Shown in pieces: positions 1 to 11,717 of a DNA stretch of 64,000 bases (position 1 is its first letter; each line of letters begins with the position of its first letter). Under the pieces are notes generated by a model. The model saw only the letters and a list, made by a program, of their open reading frames with translations, ran no database searches and was not told the DNA's origin. The stretch is from Maniola hyperantus (Eukaryota; Arthropoda; Insecta; Lepidoptera; Nymphalidae): NCBI RefSeq assembly GCF_902806685.2, contig NC_048550.1, forward strand, positions 12,257,383 to 12,321,382, read 5' to 3'. Position numbers and translations under genes: made by a program.

Positions 1-154
1 TTCACTAATGGTCACTTCCGTACCGGAAATTGCCGGAAATAGGGTGGCACTGGCAAATATTTTATATTTGGAATGTGTCAACTTCTACCTGAAAAGGGCA
101 TACGTAGTTCACACTGGCATAGGCACGGGTGTGGTGGCACTCATTTATATCATA

Positions 155-355
155 ACTAGCTTATCCGCACGACTTCGTCCGTGTGGACTACACAAATTTC
201 GAACCCCTATTTTACCTCCTTAGGGGTTGAATCTTCAAAAATCCTTTCTTAGCGGATGTCTACGTCATAATAGCTATCTGCATGCCAAATTTCAGCCCGA
301 TCCGTCGAGTAGTTTGAGCTGTGCGTTGATAGGTCAGTCAGTCAGTCAGTAAATA
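155..355 (-). repeat. HEL-B Helitron-like element (GACT type)
   Basis: Read on the minus strand it runs from a (GACT)n tract through the conserved block with GGCATGCAGATAGCTATTAT and a CCCCTAAGG motif to a GC-rich terminal hairpin and CTAGT. Hairpin plus CTAGT is the Helitron 3' signature. No protein is encoded. Confidence 0.75.
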
Positions 356-885
356 AACGTAATATAATTCTGTTATATTGGGCGATACACTTTTAAAGAT
401 TACGATATTAGCTAAAATTCCCCAAGCTTACTTTAGGCCAATAACAATTTGCGACGGTCAAAGTGACGGTCGAATACCTCGATTAATAGTTTTTCATCGT
501 TTTTTATCGTTTCCTTCTGACTAAGCAAAATTCGTTTGAAGAAACCCTGCCATTCTTTAGGAGAAATTCCTTCCAGTCTAGCGAACTTTAGTATTTCGGA
601 TCGGTTATTGGATTTGTAAGATATAGTGGTGATAATTATTACGTGAACTTAAAACTAAAGTTACAAAAACATTATACTAAATCAGCCAATCTACCCGGAA
701 AAGCTTCTCAAAATCTTTGACTTAAAAAATCAAAACAAAGCAATCCGAAAACTGGGCACGAAAAGATCTTCCAACCTCATTTTTTTAATTTAGATGATTT
801 ACACAAAGAACACTAGGCACGTGGCATTTACAAGAGCGCATTCCAAAAGCTACATACAGTACATTAATTTGTGTTAAAATCTCAT
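356..885. other. Gene-free stretch, no clear feature
   Basis: No convincing exon on either strand. The piece near 600-660 (a TTGTAAGATATAGTGGTGAT motif) recurs near 13,840 and, inverted, near 61,970, so at least part is an old dispersed repeat. Confidence 0.4.
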
Positions 886-1322
886 TTTTAGGGTTCCGTT
901 CCTCAAAAGGAAAAACAGAACCCTTATAGGATCACTTTGTTGTCTGTCTGTCTGTCCGTCTGTCGGTCTGTCAAGAAACCTACAGGGTACTTCCCGTTGA
1001 CCTAGAATCATGAAATTTGGCAGGTAGGTAGGTCTTATAGCAGACATAAGGGGGCAAATCTGAAAACCGTGAATTTGTGGTAACATCACACAAAAAAAAT
1101 TGTGGTCATGAACTAAAAATGAGTATTTTCAATTTTCGAAGTAAGATAACTATATCAAGTGGGGTATCATATGAAAGGGCTTCACTTGTGTGTTCTAAAA
1201 CAGATTTTTATTTATCTTTATCCATCATAATTTTTGAATTATTGTGCAAAATGTCGAAAAAATACGACTGTAGAACGGAACCCTCGTTGCGCGAGCCTGA
1301 CTCGCACTTGGCCGGTTTTTTT
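886..1322 (+). repeat. IR430 interspersed element, near full length
   Basis: Starts with AGGGTTCCG..CTCAAAAGG, has a short (GTCT)n, the GGCAGGTAGGTAGGTCTTAT block and the AAAATGTCGAAAAAATACGA block, and ends in GCGCGAGCCTGACTCGC then TTGGCCGG. GGTTCCGTAC near the left end is the reverse complement of GTACGGAACC near the right end. At least 15 complete or partial copies lie in this window. Non-autonomous; superfamily not decided. The 71-aa and 83-aa open frames here are by-products. Confidence 0.8.
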
Positions 1323-1485
1323 AATTAAAGTGCAAGTTTTATAAAACATTTAATCATTCCGCGCAAGGCTACAGTGTCTGCTGTCAACACTACACGTGCC
1401 GCTACTCACATATAATCGCGACAAAGTTACCATTATTAACAGACAACCCACAGACGGCAGACTTTAGATCGCCCTATCAGTACCC

Positions 1486-1690
1486 TTACTATAAATTCGA
1501 AAGTGTGTTTTTTTGTTGGTTAAGTTGCTTTATTGATTTTTCCTTCGCAACGGAGCAACGGATTGACGTGATTTTTTGCACGGGTTTAGTCAAAAACGTG
1601 GAGAGTGAGATAGGCTACTTTTTATCCCAGAAAACCAAACAGTTCCCACGGGATTGTTAAAAACCTAAAGTCGCGGGTGTCTAGTAGATT
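1486..1690 (+). repeat. HEL-C Helitron-like element
   Basis: Has GCGAAAGTGTG-like start, a T/G-rich tract, CGCAACGGAGCAACGGATTG, the GGCTACTTTTTATCCC block, and a partly deleted hairpin end at GTCGCGGG..CTAGT. Confidence 0.7.
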
Positions 1691-2589
1691 ATAACGAAAA
1701 TAAACCAAAGGTGGTTTTAGTCGCCTGTACAACTGCGAATCCTCAAGTTCTTTGGACATTCTACGAGGAAGAGTGGTACCATCGTACACTTTGTGGTACA
1801 AGGTCTAGTGGATGGCACACGTCTACGAGGTCCTACCCCAGCTAGGTAGACGGACTTAATCTGTTCTGTCTGTAATTTAATTGTTCTTCTCCAAGTGTGC
1901 ACTGTGCACTTAATGCCGCCAACAGAAGTTGCTGGAGGAAGATTGCAAGAGACGTTGTAAAAGATAACTAACATAGCCACAGAAGAAATGAGAACAAAAA
2001 AAAAATACGAGAAGTCAACGAGTTAGTAAGCCGTAGGGTTAGAATCATGAGATTTTCGCCAGCTTTGATAGATTTCGAGCGTCGAAAACTTTGACGTCAA
2101 AGTATAAGATCAAGTTCATCTAATATGTATACCCTTCCGGAAACACTGCAAAATGAGAATGCATGATTTTAATTAAATCAAGGACCATGAGATTCAGTTT
2201 ACTCTGACATGTTTCGATGCTCGAATTCTATCAACGTTGGCCGGTTGTAATTTGCATGCATAGCGTAGTGCAGGAGTCCAAGCACATGATGCGACAATAT
2301 TGTCGCGGCTTGTGTGTCGACTGTCGACTAATCAGATGCGATCGGGCAAACAAAAGTATGTGATATGTAGAAGCCCTTAGTGTGGCGACAGTGAAATGTA
2401 GTGAAACGTATTGTAACAAAGAACTGGGAACTGGGTTATTTATGATAAGTGCGGTCAGACCTTTCCCGCTCGTAACGTTCTAGACGCGGGACTGAAACAC
2501 TTACAACGTATTGAATATGGGCTTAGGGGTCCTTACGTTGCCTGTCTACCGGGGATATATGAAGACATGACGTGCAGGATCAGTCTTAA
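1691..2589. other. Gene-free stretch, unclassified
   Basis: An 87-aa minus-strand frame (1,717-1,980) resembles no protein I recognise and has no splice-site or promoter support. No tandem repeats. Probably old transposon debris. Confidence 0.35.
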
Positions 2590-2990
2590 ATAAGTAACCC
2601 TACCTCGCTCACCTGCGCTTTTGTTTCTCTCTTTCCGGTCGTTCCTTCATTGCTGAAGATCGTGGTCCTGGCAAACTCCCTCGAATGGATTATCTGTTTC
2701 CACTGGCTTCTGTTGTTGGCCATTTTTACAATGCGATAAAATCCACACCTTCTGGACTCTTTTAGCTGGTCGGACCACCTAATTGGTGAGCGGCCTCTCG
2801 CTCTTTTGCCCTCAGTGTTGCCCGTCACTATTAGCTTTTCTAAGCTGTCGTCCCCCCGCCGCATGATGTGGCCGAATTATGAGAGCAGCCGTTGGTAACA
2901 TATGGAGGAGAGTCGAGCGGCGACTCAGAGTTGCGAAAGGATAGACACGTTTGTGCGCTTGGCAGTCCACGGAATCCGTACATACGCATA
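2590..2990 (-). pseudogene. LINE ORF2 C-terminal fragment
   Basis: On the minus strand a broken frame encodes a tail with IIRRGDDSLEKL, GKRARGRSPIRWSDQLKES and WKQIIHSREFARTTIF. The GK..RGR..RW pattern is typical of the reverse-transcriptase C terminus of insect non-LTR retrotransposons. The same tail is at 13,187-13,670 (+) and a scrap is at 21,045 (-). 5' truncated; no RT catalytic core is present. Confidence 0.7.
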
Positions 2991-3825
2991 CACTCTCTAC
3001 ATAGTATAAAACAGAGTTGCTTCCCGCAGTTTGTCCCTCTGTAGATCTTTTAAACTACGCAACGGATTTTAACGTGGTTTTCATCACTAAACAGAGTGAT
3101 TCATGAGGAAAGGTTATACCTACGTACCTATAGTTTAAAATTGTTTGTTAATTCATTGAAATATGACGATAATAATAATTGTTCAAGATGTCCCTGGCCG
3201 ACTCAGGATTTTCAAGCCGACTGAAATGAGTACACTGACACCATACATTTTCAAGTAAAATTACTACGGTTACCCTAGAAACAGTCAAAAATAATCTACT
3301 GCATATTGTAAAAGGAGAAACTGACTAACTGACTAATCAACGTACAGCACAAACGGCTGGGTCTAGATACTAGGTTTTTCTATTACCTGACCTTCCTAGA
3401 TCTCAGTAGTAAGAAGAAGTAAGTAAGAACTAAAGAATAAGGTCTAATTTGTCATCGAATAAAAAATACGACTTTAATAAGTAGTTCCTGGGGATAATAT
3501 AAAATGTGTGAACTATCCACATTTCCGGTAGCACATTGTTCAAGTGGCTGCAATGTCAGTGGCACGTGTTTCGCATTAGTAGGAACTACGTAGACATTGT
3601 AGCTTCTATTGTGGCTAGATTGTAGCACGGGCGACAGTGAAATGTTGTGGTCTGTGGAGTATCGCAAAACGCGAGTGTGTTTGTCAAATGTGCCTGTAGG
3701 GGAATCTTGGGGAATCTCAATTCTCAAGGCATCTTGACGTCTTTTTGTGTCTGTATGTTAGAGGCACTCACCGCTTTGCACCAAGCTTTTCCCGTCTTCT
3801 GAAAACTTTCAAGTTTTAACCCATC
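2991..3825. other. Gene-free stretch with weak repeat traces
   Basis: The part near 3,010-3,120 (CTACGCAACGGATTTTAACG) looks like another lepidopteran dispersed repeat. The rest, including a 91-aa minus-strand frame at 3,452-3,727, has no recognisable product. Confidence 0.35.
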
Positions 3826-3935
3826 CATATCCATACTTACTAGTAATATTATAAATGCGAAAGTGTGTCTGTCTGTCTGCTAGCCACTGCTAGCTTTTCA
3901 CGGTTCCAAAGTTTAACCGATTTTGATGAAATTAC
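3826..3935 (+). repeat. HEL-A 5' fragment
   Basis: ATATTATAAATGCGAAAGTG, a short (GTCT)n, GCTAGCTTTTCACGG and a truncated TTGATGAAAT block. The 3' hairpin end is missing. Confidence 0.7.
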
Positions 3936-3986
3936 ACAAATAAATAAATATAAATGAAAGAATTTGTCAAAGTTAGCGTCAGTCAG

Positions 3987-4142
3987 ATGTTTTGTTTGCA
4001 ATATATCGTGAACTTTTACAAAATATAGGATTTTTTACATATTTTTCGCGTTATTTTTTGTGGTATCATATCAGTAATCGTCAGTACTTTCACCTGTCTT
4101 CGTATTTGCCAGCGTTCTGGTATAAAAGATGCCGATTCACTC
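3987..4142 (+). repeat. Family L dispersed repeat, copy 1
   Basis: Shares the GTCAGATGTTTTGTTTGCAA start and the TCACCTGTCTTCG..CCAGCGTTCTGGT end with 62,960-63,120, and the second part with 51,935-52,002. Confidence 0.65.
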
Positions 4143-4323
4143 TTCTTTTGAAGATATTGCAGCTGGCGGGGAAAACGGAGGCCGGAATGGCATTCCATAT
4201 TCTAGCAATGAATTAGAAACGAAGAAACGAATCGCTTCGTACGATATCTCTTTCCCAGTACAATAATATTATCTCAACGTTTATATTAATACAGTCTACC
4301 GCACATCCTACTAATATTATAAA

Positions 4324-4538
4324 CTAGCTAATGCCCGCGACTTCGTACGCGTGTAATTCGATTTTTTTAAAATCCCGTGGGAACTCCTTGTTTTTCCGGG
4401 ATAAAAAGTAGCCTATGTCACTCTCCAGGTCTTTATCTATACTCATGCAAAAAATCACGTCAATCTGTTGCACCGTTGCGACGTGATTGAAGGACAAACC
4501 AACAAACCAACAAACAAACACACTTTCGCATTTATATA
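4324..4538 (-). repeat. HEL-C Helitron-like element
   Basis: Minus-strand copy: (GTTT)n-like tract and CAACGTCGCAACGG-type block at the right, hairpin and CTAGT end at the left (ACTAGCTAATGCCCGCGACT). Confidence 0.75.
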
Positions 4539-4539
4539 A

Positions 4540-4700
4540 AGGTTCGTACGCACCTGAGCGGCGCGGCGCGGCGCTTCAGTCCGACTGCAGAACGCTTCAC
4601 CTCAGGCCGCTCGACGGTGCCTACCGCACTACAACTTCAGTACGCGGCACCTCGCTTCACTTGCGCGTCACTTTTACACCCGTTCGCGTACGAGCAACAA
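4540..4700. repeat. GC-rich family M fragment
   Basis: GGTTCGTACGCACCTGAGCG followed by GGCGCGGCGCGGCGC-type sequence; the same terminus in inverse occurs at 6,975-7,016. Much higher GC than its surroundings. Confidence 0.65.
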
Positions 4701-4785
4701 CGTCGCAAGATGAGCGACAGTGAAGAGGATTTGATTATTATTTCTTTGTTGTGCAGAAGAAGAACGAATTATCGAAGAGAAAAAA

Positions 4786-5125
4786 CCGGCCAAGTGCGAG
4801 TCAGGCTCGCGCAATGAGGGTTCCGTACTACAGTCGTATGATTTCGATAATTCAAAAACTATGATGCATAAAAATAAATAAAAATCTGTTTTAGAATGTA
4901 CAGGTGAAGACCTTTCATATGATACCCCACTTGGTATAGTCACTCACTTCGAAAGTTGAAAATACTAATTATTAGTTCATGACCACAATTTAATTTTTTT
5001 TGTGTGATCTAACCCTAAATTCACGGTTTTCAGATTTTTCCCCAAATGTCAGCTATAAGATCTACCTACCTGCCAAATTTCATGATTCTAGGTCAACGGG
5101 AAGTACCCTGTAGGTTTCTTGACAG

Positions 5126-5165
<40 letters not shown>

Positions 5166-5218
5166 CAAAGTGATCCTATAAGAGTTCCGTTTTTCCTTTT
5201 GAGGTACGGAACCCTAAA
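4786..5218 (-). repeat. IR430 element, near full length
   Basis: Minus-strand copy bounded by AACCGGCCAAGTGCGAGTCA on the left and GTACGGAACCCTAAAAA on the right, with (GACA)n inside. The 185-aa frame at 5,046-5,603 is read-through of this element and not a gene. Confidence 0.8.
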
Positions 5219-5423
5219 AAAGAAGAAGAAATGGATTGCTGACATACCAAAGTCACGCTATCAAGAAGGATATCACATTTTGTTTCCTCGCCTTCTTAAT
5301 GACTCTGTACCATTTCACATTTACTTCAGAATGTCGAAGACAAAATTCTATATGCTATTGCCTAATAGTTTTTGTGGAAATTACATTAGAAACAATAGGT
5401 ATACCACACAGGTCGGTAATATA

Positions 5424-5490
5424 ATCCTACAAGAAACCTATGTCCAGCAGTGGACATATCTATCGGTTGATGATGATGAAGATGATGATA
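5424..5490 (+). repeat. LINE 3' tail
   Basis: CTATGTCCAGCAGTGGACAT followed by (GATGAT)n, the common 3' end of a lepidopteran non-LTR element whose C-terminal frame reads ETYVQQW. Confidence 0.65.
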
Positions 5491-5523
5491 GTTTTTATGG
5501 AAATTATAAAAAAATATTTATGC

Positions 5524-6063
5524 ATATCCATACTTATATTATTATCAACGCAAAAGTGTATTTGTCTGTCTATCTACTAGCTTTTCACGGCTCAACAGCT
5601 TAACCGAATTTGATGAAATTTGGTACAAAGTTGAATTACATCCCGGGGAAGGACAGGCTACTTTTTATCCTGGAAAATGAAAGAATTTCCACAGGATTGT
5701 TAAAGGCCCATTTATATGAAGTTTGGACCAGAGGTAGCTTGCATTCCGGGAATTGACAGAGGTAGGCAACTTTTTATCCCGGAAAATCAAAGAGTTCACA
5801 CGGGATTAAAAATCTAAAAAAAAATGCAACTAGATGATGCCTGCGACTTCGTCCGCGTGGATTTAGATTTTTCTATAGGTGAGCACATTTCCGGGAATTA
5901 CCTACTAGTACCTATATACCTGAGATAGATTATACCCTGTAGGATAAAAGTAGCCTATGTGTACCTACACATAGGCTAGTTTTATCCCGAAAATCAAAAA
6001 GTTTCCACGGGATTTTTAAAAAACCTACATCTACGCGAACGAAGTTGCGGGCATCAGCTAGTC
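5524..6063. repeat. Nested HEL-type fragments
   Basis: A HEL-A copy on the plus strand (5,524-5,815), a short inverted hairpin end (5,830-5,930, GCCTGCGACTTCGTCCGCGT), and another plus-strand 3' portion (5,940-6,063) that ends GCGGGCATCAGCTAGT. Repeated GGCTACTTTTTATCC blocks show the composite nature. Confidence 0.65.
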
Positions 6064-6189
6064 CCTTAGGTTCTGTGGAAATTACATTAGAAAAAGCATT
6101 TTCGCAAAATGTCTTTGTTTTATGTGCAATAGAATATATAAAATAGGCAGGTAAACACAGGTACATATTATATCTAAATACCTATATAA

Positions 6190-6402
6190 AAGAAAAAGGT
6201 GACTGACTGACTGATCTATCAACGCACAGCTCAAACTACTTGACGGATCGGGCTGAAATTTGGCATGCTGGCTAGCTAACTAGCTAATATGACGTAGACA
6301 TCCGCTAAAAAGGGATTTATGAAAATTCAACCCCTAAGGGGGTAAAATAGGGGTTCGAGATTTGTGTAGTCCACGCGGACGACGTCGCGGGCATAAGCTA
6401 GT
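6190..6402 (+). repeat. HEL-B Helitron-like element, full
   Basis: (GACT)n, CTATCAACGCACAGCTCAAA, CGGATCGGGCTGAAATTTGG, a CCCCTAAGGGGG block, then the terminal hairpin and AAGCTAGT. Confidence 0.8.
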
Positions 6403-6581
6403 ATAATATAAATACAAGTACAACAATAGGTAGGCATATTTCCGAAACTATTAATTCTACCTAGATGAAGTAGGTAGGTATAATATGTACATAATATATT
6501 ATAGTTATTTAATCAGGATTATTTTTACCATTGATGTTTTCTCATAACGCTCGGAGAGACATTTATACATTTAGACACTGG

Positions 6582-7016
6582 GAAGGGGGGAAGCCGACAT
6601 CCTAGGGGTTGGGACCTTTGAGGATATACTTCTAAGAGCATGAGGAACACGTCATGTGTCAAAAATTAAACCTACGTTATTTATTTTGAGGTCTATCTTG
6701 CCGATTCTTGCCTGTACTTTAAATACCTAACAAGATGCGCGTGTATCTTATTCGAGCGACGTACGCATACTGAAGCGCCGCGCCGCGCCGCTGGGTATGT
6801 CGCACTAGCGTCACTGCACTGCGCGTCGCTTCAGTGCGCTTCAAAATATTCTCTCCAGCCGTGCCGCGCGGCAACGCGCGGTGAAGCGCCGCGCCGCGCC
6901 GCTCTAGTGCGATATGCGCCATACAAAATGATAGAAATGATATTTTGAAGCTCTGTGCCGCGACGTGAAGCTCACTGAAGCGCCGCGCCGCGCCGCTCAG
7001 GTGCGTACGAACCTTA
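6582..7016. repeat. GC-rich family M element
   Basis: Starts near AAGCCGACATCCTAGGGGTT, then several GCGCCGCGCCGCGCCGC blocks, ending CAGGTGCGTACGAACCTT. The whole 0.43-kb stretch is repeated at 22,448-22,860. Open frames across it reflect base composition. Confidence 0.7.
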
Positions 7017-7019
7017 AGG

Positions 7020-7216
7020 GTACGGATGTGAAAGTGTAGATGTTTGTTACACAATCACGCAAAAACGGCTGAACGGATTTGGATGAAATTTGAAATGGAG
7101 ATAGATTATACCCTGGATTAACACATAGGCTACTTTTTAACCCGTAAAATCAAAGAGCTCCCGTGGGATTTTGAAAAATGTAAATCCACGCTACGAAGTC
7201 GCGGGCATCAGTTAGT
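7020..7216 (+). repeat. Helitron-like element, fourth subtype
   Basis: TCACGCAAAAACGGCTGAAC, a GGATGAAATTTG block, GGCTACTTTTTAACCC and a GTCGCGGGCATCAGTTAGT terminus. It shares only its 3' half with HEL-A and HEL-C. Confidence 0.65.
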
Positions 7217-8346
7217 AGGTTATAAAAACAATCGAGAAGGTTCTTACTAAATAAGTGATGCTCAGGATCTCTGAAATTGTGTTTTGTTCTTAAACAATGG
7301 AGGAGTTCAATATAGGCCTAAATATACACGCGCGAGAATTCGATAAAGTGAAGATGGTTCACGGAAGCTTATTTTACCCGACCGCGAAAAAGTGAGGTTA
7401 TTCAACCGTTTTCAGAGTTCCGTAGTAAAAAAAACCTTTAGTTTCATCCAGTCCGTCTGTATATCTCTCTAAGTGCCACAGCCTTTTTACAAATAAACTG
7501 TAAGAGCTGTTAAGTTGAGCACACTTACCTATAGAAACCTATTACTGCCACACAGTCATATGAAAAAATCAGGGGTACCCTAAACTCGTGGACTCTGCTC
7601 TTCCTTGTCTGTGAGCGAACGCCTATTGTAAAAGCTGCGTGCCGTGTTTCCTCTTTATAATTTTAACGTTAATTAATAGACGAACCAATATTTTATTATA
7701 AAACTTACAAAACGTAATTGACAAAATCTACCTAGTAAAAATATTCCTAAAACCACATAATCTACTTGTAGGTGGTTCCTAGTGACGTCCTATCCTAGAA
7801 AACTAGCTAACCCTACAATTTTTCTGGTATCAGGCTCCTTTAGGCCCGATGCTTGTCATGTATTCGTAGACGTCATATTATAAAGTCGTGCTTTCGTCTT
7901 ATCTCTACTATTATAACTTTGAACACTTTATTAGAATTACGCATTCTGAATATAGAGGTAATTTTCGTAGAGCTACGACGTTTCGTAGCACTTTGCCTAG
8001 CTACGAAAGATTTACTTGGCAAGGTAAAAAAAACGGGCCGAATTGAGAACCACCTCCTTTTTGGAAGTCGGTTAAAAATAAATCCTCCATACTAATATTA
8101 TAATTGCGAAAGTGTGTCTGTCTGTCTGTATGTATGTATGTATGTATGTGTGTATGTAATATCTGAAAATTCTACAATAATTTATTAGTTAAAGTAGTCT
8201 GTTCATATGTCAAGATAAACAATATTTAGAGCTAAGGCCTGATTTCAACATACCTACTCTGTTTGAACTCTTCGCAACAAAACTTTACGTAGATACATAT
8301 ATTGAGCTATACTTTTCTTCTATACTTATTTATTCATCACTTTCCA
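7217..8346. other. Gene-free stretch with repeat scraps
   Basis: Contains an inverted scrap of the CCGACTTC hairpin family (8,033-8,076) and a HEL-A 5' scrap with a (GTAT)n microsatellite (8,088-8,158). No supported exon. Confidence 0.45.
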
Positions 8347-8498
8347 TAGCTATACTCTATCCACGGAGAGGCGTTAGTAAAGGGCTCTCTCTGTTACGTC
8401 ATCCCATACAAATGACAAAGACAAAAACTCAGTTTTGAGTTCAAACAGAGGGATACTAACTTCTCTCCGTAGATAGCTGCGGTAGATAGAGTATAGCT
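8347..8498. repeat. FBK-H foldback element, copy 1
   Basis: AGCTATACTCTATCCACGG at the left pairs with the GATAGAGTATAGCT end at the right. Related copies at 53,641, 57,155 and 57,757. Confidence 0.6.
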
Positions 8499-8519
8499 GT
8501 CAGTTTTCTTCAATACTTA

Positions 8520-8733
8520 AATAAATAAAAATCTGACTGACTGACTGAATGATCTATCAGCGCACAGCTCAAACTATTGGACGGATCGGACTGAAATTTG
8601 GCATGCAGATACCTATTATGACGTAGACAACCACTAATTAAGAATTTTTGAAAATTCAACCCCTAAGGGGATAAAATAGGGTTTTGAAATTTGAGTACTC
8701 TAAGCGGACAAAGTCGCGGGAATAAGCTACTTC
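8520..8733 (+). repeat. HEL-B Helitron-like element
   Basis: (GACT)n, GCGCACAGCTCAAACTATTG, ATTTGGCATGCAGATA, CCCCTAAGGGG and a degenerate hairpin ending AAGCTACT. Confidence 0.75.
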
Positions 8734-9159
8734 AAAAAATTTAAAAAAATCCAACAGCAGTAGAAAATGAAAGTGCAAAGAGCAGCTCTTAGCAACAAAA
8801 AACTTCGTGATAATATTACTTTTCGTAAAATATATTCGTTCAACAGATGGTGGCATGAATAAATCATAGCCTCAAGAACTATACAAGAAACTTTATTCAA
8901 ATCCTTCTGAAATCACAAGCCTTTATTTCTACTGCGTGGTAAAAAGTAGATACCTACAAGATCAAAATATTCCGTAGGACTTAAGTTGTGCTATAGTCAC
9001 TTACTTTCTGTTTATATTATTTTCCGACTAAGCGTAGGTATTAATTTAATGTTTATAACTTAATTTTGCGTAATTCATTATCACCAAATTCCACAATTGG
9101 CAATCAAAAAGTGTACCATGGTACCCAATTTGAATACCTAAACGCTTTGAGTATGAGTA

Positions 9160-9480
9160 TTACCCATTTATGTATCCCACAAAATTTCTCCAAGGGCACT
9201 TGGGTTTCCACTCGCTCAAAACCCGAAGAGACTGCGACCAAATTGGTACAATTTGCAAGATTCTTAGGGGTGTGATCGACTGCTCTGAACTACACAACCA
9301 GCTCTGCTGCGTTTATGCACCCTCTAATTACAGCTATCTCCGCCACCGCTCCAAATTTTTCGTAAGTCCATACCGCGCACTTTGTCTGCGCTCAACGCGC
9401 TGCTGAAGGAGTCCCCTCGCTGTGACATATTTGCTGACAAATGGGCTGACCTCATGGGTCAGATCTTGCACTTTTGTGCA
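9160..9480 (+). pseudogene. Degenerate LINE-like ORF tail
   Basis: A frame reading KTRRDCDQIGTICKILRG..SELHNQLC..YAPSNYSYLRHRSKFF continues, after a frame change near 9,390, as LNALLKESPRCDIFADKWAD and then a stop. The register and composition resemble the last part of an insect LINE ORF2, but I cannot name the clade. It may be another retroelement. Confidence 0.4.
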
Positions 9481-10194
9481 AATTTATAATTTTGCTTTTT
9501 ATAATTTATAATTTTAACAATTTTTGTATGTTTATGTTAGTTTGTACTCATAGTTTAACTAGTGTAATAATAATAATGAGTTAGAGTTTGAAAGGCTTAT
9601 GGCATAACGTCATATATGAACTCAATATACAACTCAACATACCTATTATTAGGTTGAGATAAATCTATTAAGTTTGGTATCAAATGAATCGTCTCAATAT
9701 GTAGATTCATTCATTCAGAAATAGAATACGAACCGTTCGTCTGTGGTAATTTTTTTAAAAGGAGCAGTTGAAGTTTAGTTTTTGAAACTTGTTTTTCGTA
9801 GAAAGTAGCTTACGTTCCCACTTTTGACATTAGTTCACTTTTATCATTAGTTTTTACCGTTAAAAGATAAGAAACAGACAGACACTACCGCATTTCCGAT
9901 ATGTCTTCCCATCTGATTAAGTGAGCTACTAGAACATACTCTTTCACTTCCCGGCGTCGCGTCGTCGGAGCTAAAGCGATTCATTCGTCACCGTCGAAGA
10001 CAGACAAATCGCACGATAAAAACTTGTGACGCGCACTCGGGAATAGCGATTTGAATATTACCAGGGCAAGAGAGAAGGAAGTTTCCGATTCTTCTCTGAG
10101 TATGTTCTCTATGAACTAGTAATATACCTACCTACCGTCAGATATTGAGGGAATTCTCGATTGGAGCCTGAATTGATGAATATGTCAAAACTAG
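9481..10194. other. Gene-free stretch, possible weak foldback
   Basis: ACTAGAACATACTC near 9,928 is loosely mirrored by GAGTATGTTCTCTATGAACT near 10,100, which suggests a degenerate MITE of about 190 bp. Otherwise nothing recognised. Confidence 0.35.
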
Positions 10195-10488
10195 GCTAAC
10201 ATCATGATCCCATCGCCGGCTTACTAAAGAGCACAGGTCTCCTCTCAGAGTGAGAAGGTTTTGGCCATAGTCTACCACGCTTGCCATGTGCGGTTTGGTA
10301 GACTTCATACACCTTTGAGAACATTATGGATAACTCAGAGGCACGCAGGTTTCCTCACGATGTTTTCCTTCACAGTTAAAGCAAAAACGCACATGACTCT
10401 GGAAAATTTGAAGGTGTTTGTCCGGGGTCGAACCCTGAATCCAATAGAAGGCGGGCGTATAAACCACTAGGCTATCACGCCATCAAAA
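10195..10488 (-). repeat. SINE-2 (tRNA-derived), copy 1
   Basis: On the minus strand: TAGCCTAGTGGTTTATACG (A-box-like), a B-box-like GGTTCGACCCC, then AAACATCGTGAGGAAACCTG and AATGTTCTCAAAGGTGT. Internal RNA polymerase III boxes and recurrence mark it as a tRNA-derived SINE. Confidence 0.8.
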
Positions 10489-10499
10489 ATACGTGTGAA

Positions 10500-10695
10500 A
10501 AATATACATAACTCCGAAAAGTTAGAAGTGCGTTTCCCGGAATCGAACCCCCAACATCCAGAACAGAAGGTCTTAACCACTGTCAAACGTGCCTGAGAGT
10601 TTTCCATCATGTTCTCAAAGGTGTGTGAAGTCTGCCAATCCGCACTTGGCCAGCGTAGCGGACTATGGCCTAATCCCTTCCCATTCTGAGACCTG
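10500..10695. repeat. Rearranged SINE-2 copy
   Basis: The head region is inverted (CGGAATCGAACCCCCAACAT reads on the minus strand) while the body (TGAGAGTTTTCCATCATGTT, AAAGGTGTGTGAAGTCTGCC) reads on the plus strand. This is a head/body inversion or two abutting truncated copies. Confidence 0.65.
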
Positions 10696-10796
10696 TTCCA
10701 CAGAATATAATTAAAAGTACTAACGTACCTGTTCTCAGTGGTGACTTTCTACAACGTTGTTTGTGGGGATAATGAGATGTATAGAAAAATAGAGTA

Positions 10797-10976
10797 GGTA
10801 CGCGGCAGAAAATATTGTACATCGACCTTTAGAGAGTTCGACTTCGTAGAGCGTTGTCTCTGTCACTCATACCTATGTGACGTTTTATCGGTCTCAGCCG
10901 ACAGAGATAGCGCTCTACAAAACCTCTATCTTTTTCTAAAGGTCGATGTACAATATTGTCTGCCAGTACTGTACCT
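10797..10976. repeat. FBK-F foldback element, copy 1
   Basis: Inverted arms: GTACATCGACCTTTAGAGAG on the left, CTAAAGGTCGATGTAC on the right; inner arms GTAGAGCGTTGTCTCTGTC and GACAGAGATAGCGCTCTAC. Confidence 0.75.
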
Positions 10977-11341
10977 ATTCTCCCTTGAAGCTTATCCAAT
11001 ATTTTTCACACGTATTTTTGTGTTTAACCTTTCGCATGATAAAAACGTTCATATCTCGTATTTGCAATTCATCTTGTGCTATTCAGAGATATGAAAATAT
11101 GGTTAGAGAACTGGCAATTTTTCGAATTATGGGACTTATGATATCTTTAGAGTTGTTTTTGTTCAAGGGATTTTATTCAATTGTATGTAATAAGCAATTT
11201 GGGGTTGTTTTTTTTGTGAATAAAGCATCAATACCTTAACGGTTTAGAAGGTGATCTGAAAACCGGGATGTCGTTGATTCAAATCCATCGTTTTGTATAT
11301 TGTCATACTTCTAGGCCAAGCTTTCCAATTAAACTTATTTT

Positions 11342-11512
11342 TTGTTATAGCGGCAATAGAATACAATGTGTATTTTCAACTCTCTACCTACCTACCGTTC
11401 ACGAGATACATCCGGCTGGCTGACAGACGGACGGACGGACGGACGGGCGGACGGACAGCGGAGTCTTAGTAATAGTCGCGTTGGCACCCTTTGGGCACGG
11501 AACCCTAAAAAA
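11342..11512 (+). repeat. Family N repeat, copy 1
   Basis: TTATAGCGGCAATAGAATAC, (GACG)n-like tract, then GGAACCCTAAAA. The same layout is at 58,879-59,000. Confidence 0.6.
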
Positions 11513-11548
11513 CGTCACAAAGGTAGAGAAAGGGTATTTTGTGTATAG

Positions 11549-11692
11549 AGCGCGACAGGTTGAGATGACGATCGGGGTGGGGACGGCCCGCACACCCGCA
11601 CAACCCCCGCGCTAACACGGTGCGGGCGAGCGCGGGCGTGTGGGACGTCCCCCCGCTTCATATCCCGATTGCCATCTCGACCTGTCGCGTAC
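11549..11692. repeat. FBK-E GC-rich foldback, copy 1
   Basis: Left GCGCGACAGGTTGAGATGAC and right GCCATCTCGACCTGTCGCGT are inverted; the centre is CCCGCACAC / GTGCGGG rich. Complete or nearly complete copies at 33,418 and 42,597, halves elsewhere. Confidence 0.8.
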
Positions 11693-11717
11693 TATAGATG
11701 TTTTTGTGTGTGTGTGT

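Noticed and set aside
5046..5603. 185-aa plus-strand open frame
   Set aside because: It starts inside an IR430 element, runs through its (GACA)n tract and into unrelated sequence. The first part recurs wherever IR430 does.
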